From: Bradyrhizobium sp. Ec3.3
GTDB taxonomy: Bacteria > Pseudomonadota > Alphaproteobacteria > Rhizobiales > Xanthobacteraceae
DNA length: 64,000 nt
Direction: 5' to 3'
Assembly: GCF_000472925.1 (NCBI RefSeq)
Contig: NZ_AXAS01000012.1
Coordinates: 143,362 to 207,361, forward strand
Positions 42,426 to 52,132 of this stretch are shown here, piece after piece. The first letter of the stretch is position 1; the number at the start of each line of letters is the position of its first letter. The notes under the pieces were generated by a model, which saw only the letters and a program-made list of their open reading frames with translations, did not search any database and had not been told where the DNA came from. The translations under genes were made by a program, and so were the position numbers.

Positions 42426-43442
42426 TCAGCTCGCTGCCGCCGCGATGTCCGCGGGCTCGACGGTGTCGACCGGCAACGCGAACTGCTCGACCCGCTTATA
42501 CGGCTTCTTGTTGAGCAAGAGCCGCGTCACGTCGGGCCGCGAATAGTGCCCGGCGGGATCGGCCGCATTCTTGGCGACGCCAATGACGCCGAGATCGATC
42601 TCGGCGACCAGAAGCCCTTCCTGATCCGGTGCCAGCTTGTCGCCGATCTGGCTGCCGTCGGGGCCGTAGATCGCGGCAAAGCCGCCGCCGGCATGCAACA
42701 GCGCATGCTTGTCCGGGCGGTCGCAGAGCTCATCGATCATCGCCTGCGAGACGGTTGCGCAGGGCGCAAGCACGAAGCAGGAGCCCTCCACCGCATAGAC
42801 GCGCGAGGCAGCGTTGTTGACCTCCGCTCCCAAGGCGGGCGCGAAGGGATCGTAGAGCGAGAAGCTCGGCCATGACGCCACATGCACCTGCTCGTTCTGG
42901 GCGTACATCGCATATTTCGACAGCGGCTGGAGATGCTCCCAGCAGCACAGCGCACCGAGACGTCCGATGTCGGGGCGGTCGTGGACGGCAAGATCGCTGC
43001 CGTCGCCCTCGCCATAGACGGTCCGCTCGGCATGGGTCGGCCGCAGCTTGCGGCGCTTTGCAATGGTCTCGCCATCTGGCCCGATCAGCCATTGCGCGAT
43101 GTAGAGGCTGCCGCCGTCGCGCTCGGAAAGCCCGATGACGGCGGTCAGGCCAGCCTTGCGCACGGCCTGCCGCAGCTTCTCCGCCTGCGGGCTGTCGTAG
43201 GCGAGCGAATTGTCGAAATAGCGCTGCACGAAGCCGCGGCCGATCGACCAGGCCGGCGAATCCAGCCAGATATGCCAGGGGTATCCGGGGATGAACACCT
43301 CCGGGAAAGCGATCAGCTTCGCACCCTTTCTTGCGGCCTCCTCGATCAGCGCGATCGACTTGTCGACGGACGCGTCGAGGTCGAGCCAGGCCGGCGCCGC
43401 CTGCACCACCGCGACTTTGTATTTCGGATGTTCGATGCCCAT
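42426..43442 (-). CDS. Nitrilase
   Basis: A 338-residue carbon-nitrogen hydrolase that should convert organic nitriles to acids and ammonia. The catalytic triad is Glu48 (AFPEVFIPGYPW), Lys132 (KRRKLRPTHAER) and Cys167 (LGALCCWEHLQPL). YGEGDGSDL and the region around HVASWPSFSLYD are those of true aromatic/arylaceto nitrilases rather than amidases. ATG at 43442 has GGAGG upstream. It is divergent from an AraC regulator, the NitR-like arrangement known for inducible nitrilases. Confidence 0.92.
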   Translation of the reverse strand: MGIEHPKYKVAVVQAAPAWLDLDASVDKSIALIEEAARKGAKLIAFPEVFIPGYPWHIWLDSPAWSIGRGFVQRYFDNSLAYDSPQAEKLRQAVRKAGLTAVIGLSERDGGSLYIAQWLIGPDGETIAKRRKLRPTHAERTVYGEGDGSDLAVHDRPDIGRLGALCCWEHLQPLSKYAMYAQNEQVHVASWPSFSLYDPFAPALGAEVNNAASRVYAVEGSCFVLAPCATVSQAMIDELCDRPDKHALLHAGGGFAAIYGPDGSQIGDKLAPDQEGLLVAEIDLGVIGVAKNAADPAGHYSRPDVTRLLLNKKPYKRVEQFALPVDTVEPADIAAAAS

Positions 43443-43555
43443 TCCCGCCTCCACGTGATCCACTGGGACGCGCCGCTTTCCGGTTGATCGCGGCAGACGT
43501 CCGATGCAGTCTATTGGGCCACGGCTGGACCAGGCCTGCTCGACTGCCACGGCAT

Positions 43556-43589
43556 GAAAATTCGACCGGGACGGCGGTACCGAATTTCC
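43556..43589. promoter_or_regulatory. Possible operator between nitrilase and AraC gene
   Basis: Imperfect inverted repeat gaaaattcg/cgaatttcc (8 of 9 positions) spaced by 16 nt in the divergent promoter region. It may be a binding site for the AraC-type regulator; weak evidence. Confidence 0.35.
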
Positions 43590-43632
43590 CTGCGCGGGGG
43601 CCAATCCAAGTTCGTGAAAGGGAGGCCCGCGC

Positions 43633-44589
43633 ATGACCATCCAGTTCACGACGGACGGCAGCCCCGGGCACCGGCGCCTGGCGCTCTGGCAGGACATCGT
43701 CTGCGACGTCTTCGTCGAGCTCGACTGCAAGTCGGATCTCGGCAGCGCCTTCCGCGGCTCGGTGACGCAAGCTTCGCTTGGGCGCGCGGTCTGTTCGGAT
43801 GTCTGCTCGGACCGCCAGCACGTCTTCCGCACGCCGTCGCGGATCGCCCGCTCGGATCTCGACTTCGTTCTCGTCGCGCTTGGCAATCAGGGCGTCGGCG
43901 GCGTCGTGCAGGACGGCCGCGAGACCGTGATCCATCCCGGCGAGTTCGCACTCTACGACACCACGCGCCCGTATGAGCTGAAGTTCGATCACGCCTTCAC
44001 GCAGACCATCTTCAAGGTGCCGCGCGAGATGCTGCAGCGGCGCCTCGGAGCCACCGAGGCGCTGACGGCGATCTCGTTCGGCTCCGACGCACCGCTGCAA
44101 AAGCTCGCCTACGATTTCATCTTCAGGCTTTGCCACAGCGCCGATCAGATCGATCCGCAGCATGCCGTCGCGCTTTCCGAGCAGGCGGTCGATCTCGTCG
44201 CCATGGTGCTGAGCGACCGGCTCGGCAAGACGGCGCCGCCCTCCTCGACGCATCGCTCGGCCCTGCTCTACCGGCTGAAGGCGCATATCCGCAGTCATCT
44301 CACTGACCCCGATCTGACGCTGTCGGATACCGCGGCCGCGCTTGGCATCTCGCCGCGCTATGTCAACGATCTCCTCAGTCAGGAGCACACCTCGTTCCAG
44401 CGCTATGTGCTTGCGGAGCGTCTTGCCCAATGCAGGCGCGATCTCGCCTCACCCGCGCTCGCAGGCCGTCAGGTCGGCGAAATCGCGTTCGCGTGGGGCT
44501 TCAATGACCTCTCGCATTTCGGCCGCGTCTTCCGCGAGCAGTTCGGAATGTCGCCGCGCGACTTCCGGCAGAGCCTATTGCCGCACTAG
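43633..44589 (+). CDS. AraC family transcriptional regulator (NitR-like)
   Basis: A 318-residue activator. The N-terminal ligand-binding part belongs to the AraC_binding_2 type (WQDIVCDVFVELDCKSDLGS, FVLVALGNQGVGGVVQDGRE). The C-terminal HTH pair is clear: LTLSDTAAALGISPRYVNDL and VGEIAFAWGFNDLSHFGRVF followed by REQFGMSPRDFR. It lies divergent to the nitrilase gene and by analogy with NitR may activate it in response to a nitrile or its product. Confidence 0.92.
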   Translation: MTIQFTTDGSPGHRRLALWQDIVCDVFVELDCKSDLGSAFRGSVTQASLGRAVCSDVCSDRQHVFRTPSRIARSDLDFVLVALGNQGVGGVVQDGRETVIHPGEFALYDTTRPYELKFDHAFTQTIFKVPREMLQRRLGATEALTAISFGSDAPLQKLAYDFIFRLCHSADQIDPQHAVALSEQAVDLVAMVLSDRLGKTAPPSSTHRSALLYRLKAHIRSHLTDPDLTLSDTAAALGISPRYVNDLLSQEHTSFQRYVLAERLAQCRRDLASPALAGRQVGEIAFAWGFNDLSHFGRVFREQFGMSPRDFRQSLLPH

Positions 44590-44664
44590 ACTGGCCACCG
44601 TTTCGCAGCAACCAACACGACCGCGGAGCACACGCTGACAACGAGGGCACAACCGGGAAACGAT

Positions 44665-45825
44665 TTGAAGCCTCGCGCCAATCCTGCGGTCCGTTTTCGT
44701 GCTGGGACCGTCCGGCTGTTCCAGATGCTCGCGCGCAACGCGGCCCTCGGGCTTGCATTGGCGCTATTTGCCTGCATCTCCTGCTCCACGGCCCAGGAGG
44801 GGACTACCAAGCCAGGGACCACCAAGCTCCGGGTCGCGACCCGAATAGTCCCTCCCTTGGTCATCGAGAAGAACGGCACCCTGAGCGGCTTCAGCATCGA
44901 GCTCTGGAACGGCATCGGGGAGCGACTGCATCGCGAGACCGAGTACGTCATCACGCCCGACGTTGGCGAATTGCTTGCCGCCGTGGAAAGCGGGCGGGCA
45001 GATCTCGGAATCGCAGCCATCTCGATCACATCCGAGCGCGAGAACAGGTTCGACTTCTCGCAACCGATCCTGAATTCGGGACTACAGATCCTGGTGCGCG
45101 GTACCGCCGCCAATGTCGAGCCGAATCCGCTGCTCGAGTTCGTGGAGCTGTTCTTCTCCCGCACTCTCCTGATCTGGCTTGGCATTGCGCTGCTCCTGAT
45201 CCTCATACCGGCGCATCTGATTTTCCTGGTGGAGCGGCATCATCACAACGGGATCATTCCAACCAGCCGGTATTTTCCGGGAATCTTCCATGCGATGTTC
45301 TGGGCCGCGGGCACGCTGGCGACCCAGGCGGATCAAATGCCCCGGCACTGGATCGCTCGCATCGTCGCCGTGCTGTGGATGTTCACGGGCGTGGTGTTCG
45401 TGGCGTTCTATACGGCGCAACTCACCGCATCGCTGACGATCCAGCAGATCAGGGGACCGATCAACAGTCCGCAGGATCTCGTCGGCAAGATCGTCGGCAC
45501 GACACGGGGAAGCACGGCAACCATCTATTTGAACGAGGTCAGGGCTCAGGTCCGTGAGTTTGAGAAGATCGATGACCTCTACGGCGCCTTGCTGAATCAG
45601 GAGGTCGACGCGGTCGTCTTCGATTCACCGGCGCTGCTTTACTACACAACTCACGACGGCAGGGGATCGGCGCGGACCGTCGGCAGCGTCTTCCATAAGG
45701 AGGACTACGGCATCGTCTTTCCGACCGGCAGCCCGCTGCGTAAGCACGTGAATGAGGCCCTTCTCGCGCTGCGCGAGAGCGATGCGTATCAGCGGATTTA
45801 CGAGGAATGGTTCGGCAAGCACTAG
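44665..45825 (+). CDS. Prokaryotic ionotropic glutamate receptor-like channel
   Basis: About 386 residues with TTG at 44665; an ATG at 44725 would give a cleaner signal peptide. After the leader, residues 55-147 form lobe 1 of a solute-binding domain (LRVATRIVPPLVIEKNGTLS; ISITSERENRFDFSQPILNS with the ligand-binding Arg). A membrane helix (167-188), a re-entrant pore segment (FHAMFWAAGTLATQADQ, 208-224) and a second helix (231-255) interrupt it, then lobe 2 completes the domain to the C-terminus. FVAFYTAQLTASLT resembles the SYTANLAAFL motif of glutamate receptors. The pore lacks the TVGYG potassium filter of GluR0. The ligand is probably an amino acid. Confidence 0.87.
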   Translation: MKPRANPAVRFRAGTVRLFQMLARNAALGLALALFACISCSTAQEGTTKPGTTKLRVATRIVPPLVIEKNGTLSGFSIELWNGIGERLHRETEYVITPDVGELLAAVESGRADLGIAAISITSERENRFDFSQPILNSGLQILVRGTAANVEPNPLLEFVELFFSRTLLIWLGIALLLILIPAHLIFLVERHHHNGIIPTSRYFPGIFHAMFWAAGTLATQADQMPRHWIARIVAVLWMFTGVVFVAFYTAQLTASLTIQQIRGPINSPQDLVGKIVGTTRGSTATIYLNEVRAQVREFEKIDDLYGALLNQEVDAVVFDSPALLYYTTHDGRGSARTVGSVFHKEDYGIVFPTGSPLRKHVNEALLALRESDAYQRIYEEWFGKH

Positions 45826-45952
45826 GCCGCTGACGCCACAGCGCCGCCCCCGATGCCGCCGATGTGACTGATCGTGAAGCCGGGAGAGATTGCGGCGCCG
45901 CAAGGCGAACCTCACCTAAGGTCGGTATCAGGTTCCACCCGGGGAGAACGCA

Positions 45953-46186
45953 ATGCGTCCCGTCTTGCTCTTGAGCCTTCTGATCGCGCTATCGAGTGCT
46001 GCCAACGCCGCTCCGGCGCATCGCACGCACCGGCACTATGCCGTTGACCCTGCCACTCGCGTGTACAGGGATCCCATGTCGAGTTTTGGCTATGCGCCGC
46101 CTCGGGCACCGGCCCCCTATCTGTCCGCGCCGAGCTATCAACCCGATGCAACGTATGACAGTCCCTACAAGAACTGGGGCGGATAG
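45953..46186 (+). CDS. Small secreted hypothetical protein
   Basis: A 77-residue exported protein: signal peptide VLLLSLLIALSSAANAA, then a His/Pro/Tyr-rich mature part (HRTHRHYAVDPATRVYRDPM) ending DSPYKNWGG. GGGGAG precedes the ATG by about 6 nt. No family name is recognised. Confidence 0.7.
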   Translation: MRPVLLLSLLIALSSAANAAPAHRTHRHYAVDPATRVYRDPMSSFGYAPPRAPAPYLSAPSYQPDATYDSPYKNWGG

Positions 46187-46292
46187 CTGACATCGCGTGC
46201 AGCCGGTCCCCCGGTTGCATGCGCGTGACGCATTGACGTGCATCAAGCCGATCTTCGCCGGACGTGCCATCGTCTATGAGCGAGGATCGCCG

Positions 46293-46454
46293 ATGCGCCG
46301 GTTTGCCATGAAGGCACTGTTCACCGCCCTCAGCCTCAACAGAGAGGAGAGAAAGCGGATCGATTGGGATCGCAACGTTCTGATCTTCTCGACGGCGGTG
46401 ACTGCGGGTCTGATCGCGCTCTATGTCCTCGGCAAGGCGACGGCGCGCTGGTAG
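46293..46454 (+). CDS. Small single-helix membrane protein
   Basis: A 53-residue protein (MRRFAMKALFTALSLNREER, then a membrane helix LIFSTAVTAGLIALYVLGKA). It precedes the cytochrome c gene by 5 nt and may be cotranscribed. Function unknown. Confidence 0.6.
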   Translation: MRRFAMKALFTALSLNREERKRIDWDRNVLIFSTAVTAGLIALYVLGKATARW

Positions 46455-46459
46455 GACGC

Positions 46460-46798
46460 ATGAAGCGATCGCTGCCCTTACTTGCGATCGTCGCCGCACT
46501 GTCCGCCACGCCGAGCCACGCGCTGGATGCCGAGCAGCAGTACGGCCAGGCTCTCCTGCAAAGGATGTGCGCACGTTGTCACGCGGTGGGCACGTCCGGC
46601 GCGAGCCGAAACCGACGAGCCCCGGCGTTCCGTACCCTCGGCGAGAACAAGCTCTACGACGCCGACTTTGTGCAGCGGCTGCAGGATGGCTACAGCAGCA
46701 TTCACCGCTTCATGCCGACCTTCCGTTTCGAGCGTGCCGATGCCGAGGCCGTGGTCAACTATCTCAAGGCGATTCAGGAGCCGCGCAAGCCGAACTAA
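46460..46798 (+). CDS. Small class I cytochrome c
   Basis: A 112-residue periplasmic protein: signal peptide SLPLLAIVAALSATPSHA, heme-binding CARCH in LLQRMCARCHAVGTSG, and the late axial Met in RFMPTF. Single heme. It would carry electrons in the periplasm; the partner is unknown. Codon context shows it follows the small membrane protein closely. Confidence 0.87.
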   Translation: MKRSLPLLAIVAALSATPSHALDAEQQYGQALLQRMCARCHAVGTSGASRNRRAPAFRTLGENKLYDADFVQRLQDGYSSIHRFMPTFRFERADAEAVVNYLKAIQEPRKPN

Positions 46799-47055
46799 CG
46801 CGGACACAGCGCCCGGACGCCCATTGGGCTCGCGCTGGAACTGTCCCGGGTCGACCAACCTGAGACTGTCACCCGCCGGTGCCCGTGGCGCGGAGCGCCC
46901 GCGGATTCAGGACGGCAGCGAATGAAGGGGGACTAGCGCGCCGCCCCCCGCGCGTCCGCGGCACAACCTGTGCGTGGCTTAACCATTTGGCGTGTCTGCC
47001 ACTTGCCCGCGCGCGTTGGTTGCGCTTGATTGCAGCGGGGATTTAGGGGCATTTC

Positions 47056-47511
47056 ATGCGTATCTTTGGAATTGTGGCGCTCGGCGTCATGCTGGGCGGC
47101 TGCGCGTCGGTGACGCGCGGCACGACGGAAAATATCGCCATTTCATCAACACCATCTGGCGTCGAGGCCGTGGTTTCCGGACTTGAAGTGCCGACCACCT
47201 GCACCACGCCATGCTCGGTCGTCGCCAAGCGCAACGCCGACATTTCCATTACCTTCGAGAAGCCCGGCTACGAGTCGCAGGTCGTGCAGCTGCAACGCGA
47301 CATACCGGGGGCCGGAGCCGCCGGCTTCGCCGGCAATCTGCTGCTGGGAGGTGTCGTGGGCATGGGCGTCGACGCGGTCACGGGCGCGGCGACCGATCAC
47401 AAGCCCAATCCCGTCATCGTCACGATGCAGCCGAAGGCTCCTCCGCCGCGGGCGCCGGCGCCAGCTGCGAGAAAGCCACGCCCGCCGCGGGCACCCGAGG
47501 CGGGCACCTAA
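47056..47511 (+). CDS. Lipoprotein of unknown function
   Basis: A 151-residue lipoprotein: lipobox LGVMLGGCAS with Cys16 as modified residue. The mature part has IAISSTPSGVEAVVSG and TTCTTPCSVVAKRNADISIT, resembling a PEGA-like beta domain, then a Gly/Ala segment (GAAGFAGNLLLGGVVGMGVD) and a Pro/Arg/Ala-rich tail. It may be outer-membrane attached. Confidence 0.8.
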   Translation: MRIFGIVALGVMLGGCASVTRGTTENIAISSTPSGVEAVVSGLEVPTTCTTPCSVVAKRNADISITFEKPGYESQVVQLQRDIPGAGAAGFAGNLLLGGVVGMGVDAVTGAATDHKPNPVIVTMQPKAPPPRAPAPAARKPRPPRAPEAGT

Positions 47512-47534
47512 TAAGCCTGCTCCGCAGATCGACA

Positions 47535-47566
47535 AAAAGGCCGGCTTCACAGCCGGCCTTTTTTCA
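47535..47566 (+). terminator. Rho-independent terminator after the lipoprotein gene
   Basis: A perfect stem ggccggct/agccggcc with loop tcac, preceded by AAAAA and followed by TTTTTT. It is nearly symmetric, so it may end transcription from both directions between the lipoprotein and clpA. Confidence 0.88.
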
Positions 47567-47583
47567 GTTCATGACGCTCCCTA

Positions 47584-49998
<2,415 letters not shown>

Positions 49999-50267
49999 TC
50001 GCGTCCTCTGTGGCCCCCACCATCATGATCGCCATCGCCCGGTCAGGCAACAACAACCTTTGTCACATATAGTTATACAAGATCGCGGCAAAAGATCGGT
50101 TCCGCGACACTGGACTCACGCGCGGTATTTTCGATGCAAAACCCGTTCCTATTTGGGCAGGGTTGGCGCCAGTCCCCCTACTCCCCGTAGTTCGCCGGCC
50201 ATGGCGGCCGTGAGGATGACGAACGGGGTGACACGAATGTCAGAACACGCAGTAACTCGGGACGCGC

Positions 50268-50600
50268 CTACTTCTTTTCCATCACGCATTGCAGCGGGTG
50301 CTGGTGCTTGCGGGCAAAGTCCATCACCTGTGTGACCTTGGTCTCGGCGATCTCGTAGGTGAAGACGCCGCATTCGCCGATGCCGTGATGGTGGACATGC
50401 AGCATGATCTTGGTCGCTGCCTCGATGTCCTTGTTGAAGAACTTCTCCAGCACGAGAACCACGAACTCCATCGGCGTGTAGTCGTCGTTCAGGATCAGCA
50501 CCCGGTACAGGTTGGGCCGCTTGGTCTTGGGCTTGACCTTGGTGATGACCGAGGTGCTCGGGCCGGACGGACCATTAGAACGGTTCTCGTCATTGCTCAT
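50268..50600 (-). CDS. clpS: ClpS adaptor protein
   Basis: A 110-residue adaptor that hands N-degron substrates to ClpA. The core [20 protein letters not shown] with the acidic pocket and [19 protein letters not shown], then [12 protein letters not shown] and [10 protein letters not shown] are diagnostic. ATG at 50600 is preceded by GGGG; upstream readings to 50957 are not part of ClpS. It is separated from clpA by about 270 bases that hold no gene. Confidence 0.95.
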   Translation of the reverse strand: MSNDENRSNGPSGPSTSVITKVKPKTKRPNLYRVLILNDDYTPMEFVVLVLEKFFNKDIEAATKIMLHVHHHGIGECGVFTYEIAETKVTQVMDFARKHQHPLQCVMEKK

Positions 50601-51305
50601 CCGGGGAGCATAGGCGACGGCTGACGCGGGCAGATCGAGGCTGGAAGTTAGTTGCGGCATGGCACAGGCGTTCAAAATCCCCACGGAAACGTATGGCAGC
50701 CCGCCGCGCTGCCCCGCCATCGGAGCCTCGCATAGGCGAGCCGTCTTGTTCGATCGCCGCTCCCGACCGGTCCGGTCCTCACCGGAACGGCAACGGTGAA
50801 TATGGGCCCGCCCCCGGCCCGCCGCAAGCGTGCAGAGGCTGGAGCGATGCGGCCGCACGGCGGTCCCGATTCCCGGTCCCTGGCGATCCTGACCAAGGTT
50901 AATCAATCCGGACCCGTTTGACAAAAAAATCCGATCGGCAGGTTTCTCTGCCCTCAACCAGGAACCCGACGTCGACCCGCGGCGACCAGTTCGCAGGCCG
51001 GCACGTCCGGTCTTCTACGGTCGAATTAACCAACCACTCAATTGCGCGCTCTTCACCGACGAAGCCTCGCCGGCGCTGTCACGAACCGCAGCGACCATCA
51101 AGCCAACGTGCGCAAGCAACAGCTCGACGGTCTCGACAATCCAGTCGACGACGATTTGACACCATCTGCAGAACCGCGCGAGCCGCTCGAACAAGTTCTT
51201 CATGCTGACGAGCTCGACCCGGATCGTGACGACTTCGACACGATCGGCATTGCGCTCGGCAAGCTCGGGGGCTCGCAATAGCCCTCGCAAACGCGTCCAC
51301 GAAAA
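50601..51305. other. Gap upstream of clpS without a confident gene
   Basis: About 700 bases with several overlapping open frames on both strands, none with convincing codon use. The best is a 79-residue plus-strand frame at 51042-51281, rich in Asp/Glu (DELDPDRDDFDTIGIALGKL). The clpS promoter should be near 50610-50950. Confidence 0.4.
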
Positions 51306-51334
51306 AAGCCCGGCTGAACCAGCCGGGCTTTTCC
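51305..51334 (-). terminator. Terminator downstream of the phasin gene
   Basis: Stem agcccggctg/cagccgggct with loop aac; read on the minus strand it ends in TTTTTT, just after the phasin stop. Confidence 0.8.
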
Positions 51335-51356
51335 GATTCCAAGACTTGACGAAGAG

Positions 51357-51698
51357 TTAGTGAGCGGCCGGGGTGAACTTCGAGACGATGGTCTCGACCG
51401 GCTTGAACGCCTGCTTGGCGAGGTCGTTGTAGAGGCCGGCGATCTTCTGCGATTCCGCAACGAAGGTCTCGTAGGCGGAGCGCGCGAAATCGGTCTGCGC
51501 TTCCAGCGCCTTGTCCAGCGACTTCACGCCGGAAAGCTTCTCAACGAAGGACTTGGTGTCCTCGAACGACTTCTTGGTGTAGTCGCCATAGGCGCTGGCG
51601 ATCGCCTGGAGGCCGTGCTGCACCGAACTCGCAGAGGCCACGCACTGCTCGAACTGCTCTTTCCCGTAGTTCTGAAAGTCTTCAACCTTGAACATCAT
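51357..51698 (-). CDS. Phasin family protein
   Basis: A 113-residue granule-associated protein (MFKVEDFQNYGKEQFEQCVA, then LQAIASAYGDYTKKSFEDTK and a helix ending AKQAFKPVETIVSKFT). Phasins coat polyhydroxybutyrate granules. ATG at 51698 or 51695 (both tightly preceded by AAGGA). Two PhaR-type operators stand upstream. The gene is monocistronic, with a terminator after its stop. Confidence 0.9.
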   Translation of the reverse strand: MMFKVEDFQNYGKEQFEQCVASASSVQHGLQAIASAYGDYTKKSFEDTKSFVEKLSGVKSLDKALEAQTDFARSAYETFVAESQKIAGLYNDLAKQAFKPVETIVSKFTPAAH

Positions 51699-51807
51699 GG
51701 AATCCTTTTTTCCCTGGCTCTCGTCCGGAAGCCTTAGATTTTTCAAGCCTTGGATATCTCAAGCCTTGGATTTCTCCTTGGGGCCACCTGACGCTGCCCA
51801 TAATTAG

Positions 51808-51819
51808 TGCAACGCACAA
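51808..51819. promoter_or_regulatory. PhaR-type operator, site 1
   Basis: TGCAACGCACAA fits the TGCRNYGCASMA motif that I recall for Bradyrhizobium PhaR. It lies 110 nt upstream of the phasin start and 30 nt (centre to centre) from site 2. Confidence 0.65.
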
Positions 51820-51837
51820 AAAAGTCAAGAATATTTG

Positions 51838-51849
51838 TGCGACGCACAA
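51838..51849. promoter_or_regulatory. PhaR-type operator, site 2
   Basis: TGCGACGCACAA fits the same motif and is the centre of a perfect palindrome TTGTGCGACGCACAA. Two sites in phase, three helical turns apart, favour cooperative binding of a repressor. The rest of 51850-52132 has no gene. Confidence 0.65.
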
Positions 51850-52132
51850 TAATACATGCAACTTGAAGTGATTCCGGGCTATCTACGCAAGGGTTCCTTA
51901 AGCTTTTGGAAACCGGGCGCCCCTACCCTGATTCCCTGGACGTGTTCAGCTTCCGACAGGCGGTCAAAAGCCGTTTGCGAACATCGCCTTAGCCAGAACA
52001 GCGGCTTGAGCTTCGATTGCCGGCGATGAGCGCTGGCGGATTGGCGGTTCAAGCAGGTCATGGTCCCGGATCTGGAGGGCACAATTTTGCCTCACGAGCC
52101 GGTGATCAAGTCAGAAACGGGGACGGGGTTTC

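Noticed and set aside
42730..44430. A 566-codon minus-strand open frame across the nitrilase and AraC genes
   Set aside because: It overlaps two well-defined proteins in other frames and joins unrelated sequence.
46979..46990. CtrA-like half-site TTAACCAT upstream of the lipoprotein gene
   Set aside because: A single degenerate half-site; too weak without the TTAA-N7-TTAA spacing.
50601..50957. Upstream extension of clpS to a 229-residue protein
   Set aside because: The extra N-terminus has no ClpS-like sequence and normal ClpS length is reached from the ATG at 50600.
51042..51281. A 79-codon plus-strand frame next to the phasin
   Set aside because: No ribosome site and no recognised family; equally long frames exist on the opposite strand. 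Kept only as a note in the gap entry.
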